This document shows, piece by piece, positions 7,402-13,778 of a stretch of DNA of 14,385 bases. Below the pieces are notes generated by a model. That model saw only the letters and a list, made by a program, of their open reading frames with translations, was not told where the DNA came from and did not search any database. The DNA comes from Burkholderiaceae bacterium (GTDB lineage Bacteria; Pseudomonadota; Gammaproteobacteria; Burkholderiales; Burkholderiaceae): the NCBI GenBank assembly GCA_947457745.1, contig CANGWT010000031.1:1-14385 (forward strand), given 5' to 3'. The translations under genes and the position numbers were made by a program. How positions within the stretch are numbered: the stretch's first letter is position 1; the number at the start of each line of letters is the position of its first letter.

Positions 7402-8199
7402 ATGACTGAGCAGCGCAAATCGGTTTTAGCAATTGTTTCAATTTGGGTTTGGTGCATTCCACTTCTGCCGCTTTGTTTAGCGATCGTCATTTACTTTGGC
7501 GAATTACAAACTCCGACATTTTTATTTATTAATCGTTACACCCAGTTTTTTCCAGATATTTTATGGGCTTGGCTCACTTTTATTGGTAATGGCTGGGGCA
7601 TCTTTGCATTGTGCTTCCCACTCTTACTGCTAGCGCCTCGATTACTGAGTGCTGGACTTTTGGCATCTTTGATTGGCGGTAGCATCAGTCAAATCATCAA
7701 GCCTCTATTAGAACTTCCACGTCCCGCTGGAGCACTAGCTTTAGAAGACTTTTATCGTATCGGTGAACCGCTATTACATAGAGCAATGCCCTCTGGTCAT
7801 ACGCTGACTGCTTTTGCGGTAGTTTCCGGAATCTACTTTGCTAGCGATCGAGATAAAAGAGCCTCTTTGTGGTGGGTCTTTATCATTGCAAGTTTTTCAG
7901 GTATCTCTCGTAATGCGCTTGGCGCCCACTGGCTCACTGATGTGTTAGCAGGCTGCGCTATTGGACTGTGGTCCGGAATGCTGGGGGCAATATTGGTCGG
8001 ATTTATTCCAGAGAAGCAGATGGCAGCTAATCAGATTGGGCCTCGCTTGCTTGCTCTAGGTGGACTTGCAACTATTTATGTTCTCCTTACGGAAAGCCTA
8101 GACTCAGAACTCAACCAATCTTTGCAATACGCATGTGTGGCATTAATTAGCATTACTTTAGCTTTGTTTATTAAAGCACAAAAAACCAAGGCTATATAA
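7402..8199 (+). CDS. PAP2-family membrane phosphatase
   Basis: This 265-residue membrane protein has about six hydrophobic segments and the complete three-part acid phosphatase motif: K-x6-RP (Lys100, Arg107-Pro108), PSGH (130-133) and SR-x5-H-x3-D (Ser169, Arg170, His176, Asp180). The conserved His133 and His176 should carry out phosphoryl transfer at the periplasmic face. Family members remove phosphate from undecaprenyl diphosphate, phosphatidylglycerol phosphate or lipid A. Its place after two glycosyltransferases and a possible flippase favours polyprenyl-carrier recycling or lipid A dephosphorylation (inference). It starts 5 bp after the GT9 stop, with a GAGCGGA stretch upstream as a possible ribosome site. 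Two base pairs separate it from rlmJ, so the genes are very likely co-transcribed. Confidence 0.92.
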   Translation: MTEQRKSVLAIVSIWVWCIPLLPLCLAIVIYFGELQTPTFLFINRYTQFFPDILWAWLTFIGNGWGIFALCFPLLLLAPRLLSAGLLASLIGGSISQIIKPLLELPRPAGALALEDFYRIGEPLLHRAMPSGHTLTAFAVVSGIYFASDRDKRASLWWVFIIASFSGISRNALGAHWLTDVLAGCAIGLWSGMLGAILVGFIPEKQMAANQIGPRLLALGGLATIYVLLTESLDSELNQSLQYACVALISITLALFIKAQKTKAI

Positions 8200-8201
8200 A
8201 G

Positions 8202-9068
8202 ATGTTTAGTTATCGCCATGCTTTTCATGCGGGCAGTCATGCCGATATTCTGAAGCATCTCGTGATGATTCATTTAGTTCAATATCTACAAGAAAAGCCT
8301 GGCGCCCTGACTATTATCGATACGCATGCTGGTGCTGGCATCTATAGTCTGATTGATGGCTTTGCGGCAGTCAGCAAAGAAGCAGATCAAGGCATTTATC
8401 GCTTGTCTCAGTTTGCAAAGAGCAATGCCGTAAGCTCAGGTATTGCCAACTACCTTGAGTGTATTCTTTCTGAGAATACTGACAACGATATTACGATTTA
8501 TCCCGGCTCTCCATTTATCTTGGCGCGCTTACTGAGAACACAAGATCGCCTGAAGCTGTTTGAGTTACACCCCAAAGAGATTGATATCCTGCGCCACAAT
8601 ATCAGCCAGCTCAAGCAAGCTAAGCAAGTCGACATTTATGCAGAAGATAGCTTTGCAAGACTTAAAGGCTTAGTGCCACCACCCAGTAGACGTGGTCTGG
8701 TATTGATTGACCCTTCTTATGAAGATAAGCAAGACTATCGTTATCTCGATAACGCGATCGAAGAAGCCTTACATCGCTTCGCTACGGGTTGCTATGCAAT
8801 TTGGTACCCATGCCTCTCCAGAAGGGAATCAGCATCTCTACCAGACCATATGAAAAAGATTGCAGCAAGCCATAAACGTTCTTGGTTGCAAGTTGAACTT
8901 CGCGTTGAGAATGCCCCCAAGGAGCGCCGGCTTCAGGCTAGCGGCATGTTCATCATCAATCCGCCATGGACTCTTGAAAAGCAATTGGCTGAAAGTCTGC
9001 CAATGCTGATTATGGCACTAGCTCAAGGCGATGGCGCCAAATATTTACTCAAGAGCTTCGAGGCTTAA
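8202..9068 (+). CDS. rlmJ: 23S rRNA (adenine-N6)-methyltransferase RlmJ
   Basis: This 288-residue protein is recognisable throughout as RlmJ (formerly YhiR), which methylates A2030 of 23S rRNA using S-adenosylmethionine. The N-terminus MFSYRHAFHAGSHADILKH is the family hallmark. The SAM-binding loop is DTHAGAG (40-46), a YPGSP segment is at 100-104, and ELHP is at 121-124. The catalytic motif IV reads DPSY (170-173), where E. coli has DPPY. ALWYP- and ASGM-like C-terminal segments are conserved (AIWYP, ASGM). The length matches the family. It starts two bases after the PAP2 stop, so it probably relies on coupling. The rRNA function looks unrelated to the glycan genes. The gene ends 3 bp from the convergent SOUL gene. 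Confidence 0.96.
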   Translation: MFSYRHAFHAGSHADILKHLVMIHLVQYLQEKPGALTIIDTHAGAGIYSLIDGFAAVSKEADQGIYRLSQFAKSNAVSSGIANYLECILSENTDNDITIYPGSPFILARLLRTQDRLKLFELHPKEIDILRHNISQLKQAKQVDIYAEDSFARLKGLVPPPSRRGLVLIDPSYEDKQDYRYLDNAIEEALHRFATGCYAIWYPCLSRRESASLPDHMKKIAASHKRSWLQVELRVENAPKERRLQASGMFIINPPWTLEKQLAESLPMLIMALAQGDGAKYLLKSFEA

Positions 9069-9071
9069 GTC

Positions 9072-9728
9072 TTAATTGCGCACCCGAATCATAACCTCGT
9101 TGCGGCGCATAAAAGGAAGTGTCCAGGGCGGGTTGTAGCGCGCAAACTGTGATGGGCCAACAGCTTGCATATTCTTGGCCTTAATCCAATCTTCAAGCGC
9201 TTTGGTTTTTTCCAAAACTGTATCTTCGCTATAAAAACCAGAGAAAGTAATTGCTGCCCTATTCTCTGCAGGCAACTGCCTAATTTTGACTTGAGAATTT
9301 AAGGGTTTGGGTAAAGTGTCTAGGGTGTATTCAGAGGGCATGACAAACGATACGGCCCATTGATTGGCGACACCCTTTTCAGACTTAGCAGCTTCAATAC
9401 CAACGGGAGCGGTCATCGCAATTTTTGTACTTTTCTGCTGATCACTTGACTCTATTCCAACCGGGGTAGTCATCGCAATTTTTTCATTCACTTGGTTTTG
9501 ACCAAAGATGAAGGCAGCTATTAAACGAAAACCTTGGCTTGAGGCTGCATCCAAATCACCCTCTACCTTGACCTCAGCAATCAGCTGTGGGGCATAGGCC
9601 CGTAACTCAAATGGCCCTGATTTTTCTAGGAGGGTATATTTTGGCTCTTCAGTTGCCATTGTGCTGCTTGCGATCAGAATACTGCTTAAAAAGATGAGTA
9701 CTTTCAAAGAGGGTCCTAAGTGATTCAT
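9072..9728 (-). CDS. SOUL-family haem-binding-like exported protein
   Basis: This 218-residue protein of the SOUL family (PF04832) has an N-terminal signal sequence with a likely signal peptidase I site after TMA (residue 25). Family features are 'FELRAYAPQLIAEV', 'GFRLIAAFIFGQN', 'WAVSFVMPSEYTLDTLPKP' and the 'ARYNPPWTLPFMRRNEV' ending. A short tandem repeat is present: KIAMTTPVGIE (83-93) and KIAMTAPVGIE (102-112), 19 residues apart. Eukaryotic members bind haem; bacterial members are poorly understood, and haem binding here is not shown by any residue I can name. It is the last gene of the minus-strand run, 3 bp after the LD-carboxypeptidase, with only a weak GTGGT-type ribosome site in the preceding gene's end. 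Confidence 0.9.
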   Translation of the reverse strand: MNHLGPSLKVLIFLSSILIASSTMATEEPKYTLLEKSGPFELRAYAPQLIAEVKVEGDLDAASSQGFRLIAAFIFGQNQVNEKIAMTTPVGIESSDQQKSTKIAMTAPVGIEAAKSEKGVANQWAVSFVMPSEYTLDTLPKPLNSQVKIRQLPAENRAAITFSGFYSEDTVLEKTKALEDWIKAKNMQAVGPSQFARYNPPWTLPFMRRNEVMIRVRN

Positions 9729-9731
9729 GCG

Positions 9732-10673
9732 TTACCACGAAGTATTAATACTAAAACCTGCCGTACGATATTCAATGTGCGCTTGCGCACCCACTGGTAA
9801 TGTTAACTTTTCAGCCTGATGCCCAAAAGGAAGATTCGTTAATATTGGAATACGACTTGGAAGGCGTTTACGGATAGCTTCAATAGCGCCATCTAAGTTA
9901 TACCCACGATCGTTATCGTATAGGCGATAAGCAGAGAAGCCGCCAAAAAGAATTGCGCTTTGATTAGACAGCACACCTGCATCAAGCAATTGCATTAGCA
10001 TGCGTTCGATCCGATAAGGATGCTCATTCACATCTTCAAGAAATAGAATGCCCCCCTTAGTTTGCTCATGACTTGGCAAATAAGGGGTGCCCACTAAACC
10101 AGATAGGACAGTGAGATTGCCACCCCAGAGCATGCCTGAGCATTGATCCTCTGCCTGCTTGAGATATTGCTGTGTTGCAGTGATATTGCATTGTAATGAA
10201 CGCTTTGTTATTGCTTCTTGAAAATGCTGCCACATAAATGCATTAGGTGTAATGCCTTCACCCTGCTCACCCTGACAGGCAAAGTCGAAGTTCAGCATTG
10301 GTCCTGCTAGTGTGATAGCTCCAGTCTTTGCCAGCAAGCCTAACTCAAATACTGTGAAATCACTGTGGCCACAAATCTGCAGCCCATTTTGAACAGCCTT
10401 AGCAATGCCAGCCCAGTCGATATCAGGAAGTAAGCGATGTAAGCCATAGCCACCTCGCATGGCAACAACTACTAGCTGTGGAGGAAGCTTTGCAAGCTGA
10501 TTGATTTCAGCTAAGCGTTGCGCATCAGTACCAGCAAAACGCTGCTCAACTCGAGCCACACAATCAGTATTTAAAACTTCGATCCCCTGCTGCCCTAACC
10601 AGCGAATACCAGCTTCAGGACTACGAGCATCAAGACTGGCCCCTGATGGAGCAATCAAATGGATTTGCTTCAA
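9732..10673 (-). CDS. ldcA: LD-carboxypeptidase, peptidase family S66
   Basis: This 313-residue cytoplasmic serine peptidase removes the terminal D-Ala from murein tetrapeptides during cell wall recycling. It begins with LIAPSG (6-11). It has MRGGYG (72-77), the nucleophile Ser104 in GHSDFT, GGNLT (184-188), Glu213 in LEDVNEHPYR and His285 in PFGH. These give the Ser-Glu-His triad of the family. The length is typical. The start is TTG, set inside the tadA stop (TTGA overlap), and backed by a strong AAGGAG five bases upstream. No export signal is seen, as expected. Translation is probably coupled to tadA. The symbol follows the Gram-negative LdcA family. Confidence 0.93.
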   Translation of the reverse strand: MKQIHLIAPSGASLDARSPEAGIRWLGQQGIEVLNTDCVARVEQRFAGTDAQRLAEINQLAKLPPQLVVVAMRGGYGLHRLLPDIDWAGIAKAVQNGLQICGHSDFTVFELGLLAKTGAITLAGPMLNFDFACQGEQGEGITPNAFMWQHFQEAITKRSLQCNITATQQYLKQAEDQCSGMLWGGNLTVLSGLVGTPYLPSHEQTKGGILFLEDVNEHPYRIERMLMQLLDAGVLSNQSAILFGGFSAYRLYDNDRGYNLDGAIEAIRKRLPSRIPILTNLPFGHQAEKLTLPVGAQAHIEYRTAGFSINTSW

Positions 10674-11125
10674 CGTCGCTCCTTAAAAAATTGACGCAAT
10701 ATCTGGCCACACTCTTCGCTCATAATGCCACCCTCGACTTGGGTCTGGTGGTTAATTTGCTTTTCTGAGAATACATTGAGAACACTACCTGCCGCACCTG
10801 TTTTTGGATCACTAGCACCAAATACGACTCGATCTACCCTGGCATGCAACATCGCACCTGCGCACATGGTGCAGGGCTCTAAGGTCACATAGAGGGTTGT
10901 CCCAGGCAATCGATAGTTTGCCTCTGATTGAGCAGCCCCTCTTAAAACAAGCATTTCAGCATGAGCACTGGGATCACTATTGGAGATAGGCTGATTGAAG
11001 CCCTTAGCAATTACTTTGCCATCGCGCACCAATACGGCACCAACCGGTACCTCGCCAGCAGAAGCAGCGAGAATAGCCTGCTCTATAGCTTGCTGCATGT
11101 ATTGGCGATCAAGCTCAGCTTGCAT
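10670..11125 (-). CDS. tadA: tRNA-specific adenosine deaminase TadA
   Basis: This 151-residue zinc deaminase converts A34 to inosine in tRNA-Arg(ACG), which lets it read CGU, CGC and CGA. Visible motifs are EVPVGAVLV (25-33), HAE (55-57, zinc-binding His and proton-shuttle Glu) and PCTMC (84-88, the two zinc-binding Cys). GASDPKTGAAGS follows, typical of TadA rather than of guanine or cytidine deaminases. I chose the ATG at 11125. A TTG at 11131 in the same frame is possible, and neither has a clear ribosome site. The gene lies 18 bp after queD and overlaps the ldcA TTG by four bases. It is essential in most bacteria. Confidence 0.95.
   Translation of the reverse strand: MQAELDRQYMQQAIEQAILAASAGEVPVGAVLVRDGKVIAKGFNQPISNSDPSAHAEMLVLRGAAQSEANYRLPGTTLYVTLEPCTMCAGAMLHARVDRVVFGASDPKTGAAGSVLNVFSEKQINHQTQVEGGIMSEECGQILRQFFKERR
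10679..10684 (-). promoter_or_regulatory. Strong Shine-Dalgarno AAGGAG for the ldcA TTG start
   Basis: AAGGAG lies within the last codons of tadA, five bases before the TTG at 10673. It is the clearest ribosome binding site in the window, and it settles the non-ATG start of ldcA. Confidence 0.8.
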
Positions 11126-11143
11126 GGTCAATTGAATTGATGC

Positions 11144-11608
11144 TTATGAATGCGAAACGTCTGCCCAACAATTGGGAGTTTCATAAAGGCGAATTAATGA
11201 TAGCCTCAGCCGACCATCAAATGCCTCAGTAAATACAGGTTGCAAGAGCCTGAAGGCAGCACTGGCCAAGTTCTCTACCGTGGGAACATGATCCATCACG
11301 ACAGTTTTATGATTCGGAATAGAATTCAAATAAACTACTAAACCAACATCTTCTTTTGCAACTAAAAAGGCATGATCCCAAGGCTCAACCACATACTGAT
11401 TGGTAAGGCGCTTAATCTCCCCAAAGTCCAAAACCATACCGTCATCTGCTTTGCCAGGGTGATCGGCAATGACACCCATCAAGGTCACTTCAATTGCATA
11501 GCGATGACCATGCAAATGGCGACACTGACCATCATGATTTGGAATACGATGGCCCGCATCAAACTCTAGTCTCCTGGTAATCGAAATAGCTTCTTGCTGA
11601 GTAGTCAT
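11144..11608 (-). CDS. queD: 6-carboxy-5,6,7,8-tetrahydropterin synthase QueD
   Basis: This 154-residue T-fold enzyme turns 7,8-dihydroneopterin triphosphate into 6-carboxytetrahydropterin, the second step toward queuosine. FDAGH supplies zinc ligand His20. C-x3-HGH (Cys29, His33, His35) is the QueD signature, with Cys29 the nucleophile. DHAF (78-81) holds the catalytic Asp-His pair, PTVENLA holds Glu112, and Glu143 lies in LYETPNCWADV. It is longer than the roughly 120-residue E. coli form, with extra sequence around 46-58 and 85-105. The Cys position argues for QueD rather than eukaryotic-type PTPS. It lies 35 bp after queE, whose enzyme acts on its product, and 18 bp before tadA. AGAAAAG upstream is a weak ribosome site. 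Confidence 0.94.
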   Translation of the reverse strand: MTTQQEAISITRRLEFDAGHRIPNHDGQCRHLHGHRYAIEVTLMGVIADHPGKADDGMVLDFGEIKRLTNQYVVEPWDHAFLVAKEDVGLVVYLNSIPNHKTVVMDHVPTVENLASAAFRLLQPVFTEAFDGRLRLSLIRLYETPNCWADVSHS

Positions 11609-11643
11609 GTTTACTTTTCTAAAAATTCACTTTCTGATACTGG

Positions 11644-12297
11644 CTAGCGAATACCAATCATTTTATGAGTCTGCACACTTAAACGCCACAAAGGTCGTTT
11701 TTGACATAACTTGATCGCCAAGGCCAAGTTTTCTTGAAGCTGAGGTCCATCCATCGCCTGCAAGAAACGATTGCGATAGTCCATCTTTTCAAATCTGGCT
11801 AGGAGTGTTTCAAGGGGGGTATGACCTACTTGAGGAATGACCACCTTAATTTCATCCGCCTGAAGGACGATCAGTTCAGAACCTGCTTTAGGACTAACAC
11901 AAACCCAATCAACTCCTTTGGGCACTTTAATCGTTCCATTCGTTTCGATAGCAATGGCAAACCCTATTAGATGAAGCGCATCGATTAACGCAGCATCTAA
12001 CTGGAGTAAAGGTTCGCCACCAGTGAATACTACATAGCGTTGCTGTGGTCCAGCAGCGGTGCTATTCCAAGTTTTTTCAATAGATTCGGCCAACTGGGAG
12101 GCAGTTTCAAACTTACCTCCGCCTATGCCATCAGTCCCTACAAAGTCGGTGTCACAAAACTGGCAAACCGCTGTTGTACGATCTTCCTCGCGACCACTCC
12201 AAAGATTGCATCCAGCAAAACGACAAAATACTGCTGCGCGACCAGTGTGGGCGCCCTCACCCTGCAGGGTTGGAAAGAGTTCTTTAACGGTATACAT
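11644..12297 (-). CDS. queE: 7-carboxy-7-deazaguanine synthase QueE
   Basis: This 217-residue radical SAM enzyme contracts the ring of 6-carboxytetrahydropterin to give 7-carboxy-7-deazaguanine. The N-terminus LFPTLQGEGAHTGR (7-20) is a QueE hallmark. The iron-sulphur cluster ligands are Cys30, Cys45 and Cys48, spaced CX14CX2C as in the Burkholderia enzyme instead of the common CX3CX2C. FTGGEPLLQ (91-99) is the SAM-binding GGE motif, ETNGT is at 118-122, and VSPK is at 133-136. HKMIG near the end is also typical. The length is normal. The start codon has only a weak ribosome site. It is followed by queD; queC is not in the window. Confidence 0.96.
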   Translation of the reverse strand: MYTVKELFPTLQGEGAHTGRAAVFCRFAGCNLWSGREEDRTTAVCQFCDTDFVGTDGIGGGKFETASQLAESIEKTWNSTAAGPQQRYVVFTGGEPLLQLDAALIDALHLIGFAIAIETNGTIKVPKGVDWVCVSPKAGSELIVLQADEIKVVIPQVGHTPLETLLARFEKMDYRNRFLQAMDGPQLQENLALAIKLCQKRPLWRLSVQTHKMIGIR

Positions 12298-12325
12298 AGC
12301 TAAGCACTGATTTTAAGCGCTTTAC

Positions 12326-13033
12326 TTACTTCCAGGACACAAGTTCCCATTCCAAATAGTCCTCCCAGAGGGCATTACCCCAAAACATTCCAGCCCAAAG
12401 ATATCGACCAGAGCTACGCCTGATGACCCAACGACCAATTTCCGGAGAAAACCAGACATCTTCCTTGCGAATATTAGCAACTCGTGAGAAGTCATTGCTA
12501 GTAAAGAATGGCATCTCATTACGATAGAGTAAGGTATTAAATTCACCCGCAGGAACGTTCACGCGCTCCCATTTCAATGCATCGATATTTAAGCCTAAGT
12601 AATAATCATTATCAGGATAAGCAACTACTTGATAGCGATTTTGATAGGCACCAGACCAACCGGAGACCAATTGCTCAGGCCACAAAGGCATAGGCTGCAA
12701 AAACTTTTGCGGGGGACTCCAATGAGGAACTTGCAGAATAAAACCCCAAGGCTGCTGGATTTCATCAGGCAAGCGTCCGTACTTAATCCCGGTTCGCTCA
12801 ATCCGAACTTGCTGACCAACAGCAACAACTTTTTCTGTGACAACATCCACAATCTCTTGATTAAAAACATTGCGAACGTTGTATACCCATTGTTGGCTTA
12901 CTTGAGGCGCTCTCACCTGTGGCGGATTTACCGGTTGAGGTATGGCTACACCATTTGGATAAGGTTGTGCAGAAATACAAGCCACCAACAATACCGGCAA
13001 AAGTATAAAACTGATTTTTTGCAATAGCTTCAC
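12326..13033 (-). CDS. Lipoprotein of unknown function, paralogue A
   Basis: I do not recognise a named family. The 235-residue product starts MKLLQKISF, then a hydrophobic run and lipobox LVAC with Cys19, so it should be a Sec-exported lipoprotein. A proline-rich linker (23-44) leads to a beta-rich, Trp-rich body. The body shares many blocks with the next gene upstream: PQV-x-Q-x-W-x-Y, LPDEIQ, PLWPE, WER-x-x-VPAGEF, IRKE-x-VWF and IGRWV. The start is GTG, overlapping the paralogue's stop as GTGA, with no ribosome site seen; a TTG three codons on is possible. It ends 28 bp before queE, so it may share the queE transcript. The outer membrane is a likely location, since residue +2 is not Asp. 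Confidence 0.8.
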   Translation of the reverse strand: MKLLQKISFILLPVLLVACISAQPYPNGVAIPQPVNPPQVRAPQVSQQWVYNVRNVFNQEIVDVVTEKVVAVGQQVRIERTGIKYGRLPDEIQQPWGFILQVPHWSPPQKFLQPMPLWPEQLVSGWSGAYQNRYQVVAYPDNDYYLGLNIDALKWERVNVPAGEFNTLLYRNEMPFFTSNDFSRVANIRKEDVWFSPEIGRWVIRRSSGRYLWAGMFWGNALWEDYLEWELVSWK

Positions 13034-13728
13034 TTAAACGAAGTAAGTTGCCACTGATAACTGCCTTCCAAAATCACAGCTCCCATTTGCCCCTGAAGTT
13101 GATAAGAACCAGAAGTTTCTCGAGCAACCCAGCGACCAATCTGCGGCACAAACCAAACAGTCTCTTTGCGGATGCAATCTACTTTATTAGGATCTTCACT
13201 CTCATAGTTAATCAGGCTCTGAAAACGCAATGCCACAAACTCACCCGCTGGAACTGTAATTCTCTCCCAACCCTGTACGCTCATGTATTCTTGCCAACCC
13301 ATTCTTAATTCAGAATATCCAGCAATGCTGTATTTAGACCTGAGCTGTTTTGTCGATGTCGTGGAGAGCGTTTCTGGCCATAGCGGTAAAGGTGGATTGA
13401 AGTTCAGTAAGCGCGGCCACTGAGGATCTGTTGAAACCATACCCCATGAAGACTGAATTTCATCAGGCAGTCGTAATCCATTTGCTGTGGAACGCTCAAG
13501 CACAATAGTTGTACCAATACTCGCAACTCGCTCATTAATGACATCTAGCGTTTTGCCATCAAAGATATCTTTTTTAATATAAGTCCATTCTTGCCCTACT
13601 TGAGGAGGACGAACTATTGGTAATGGTTTTGGCTGAGCTACTGGTGTGCCATGCTCATAAGAGAGACCACCGCAGGCTACTGGTGCCAATGCAGTACTAG
13701 CAATAAAGGTTCGACGGGATAGATTCAT
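13030..13728 (-). CDS. Twin-arginine-type exported protein of unknown function, paralogue B
   Basis: This 232-residue paralogue of the gene that follows it also has no family I can name. The N-terminus MNLSRRTFIASTALAPVAC carries SRRTFI, close to the Tat consensus, a short weakly hydrophobic stretch, and a cysteine at position 19. The cysteine lies exactly where paralogue A has its lipid-modified Cys. The preceding Pro-Val-Ala is a poor lipobox at -3, so lipidation is uncertain. The Pro-rich linker and the shared blocks (PPQV, LPDEIQ, PLWPE, WERITVPAGEF, IRKETVWF, IGRWV) indicate tandem duplication followed by divergence. It is 50 bp after the radical SAM gene. There is no clear ribosome site. 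Confidence 0.8.
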   Translation of the reverse strand: MNLSRRTFIASTALAPVACGGLSYEHGTPVAQPKPLPIVRPPQVGQEWTYIKKDIFDGKTLDVINERVASIGTTIVLERSTANGLRLPDEIQSSWGMVSTDPQWPRLLNFNPPLPLWPETLSTTSTKQLRSKYSIAGYSELRMGWQEYMSVQGWERITVPAGEFVALRFQSLINYESEDPNKVDCIRKETVWFVPQIGRWVARETSGSYQLQGQMGAVILEGSYQWQLTSFK

Positions 13729-13778
13729 AGATGGACTAGGATTTTGAGTTACATGAAATTGAAATCTATTCTGAAAGT

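Noticed and set aside
12629..13027. 132-codon plus-strand open frame opposite lipoprotein paralogue A
   Set aside because: The opposite strand shows conserved blocks shared with paralogue B, so that strand is the coding one.
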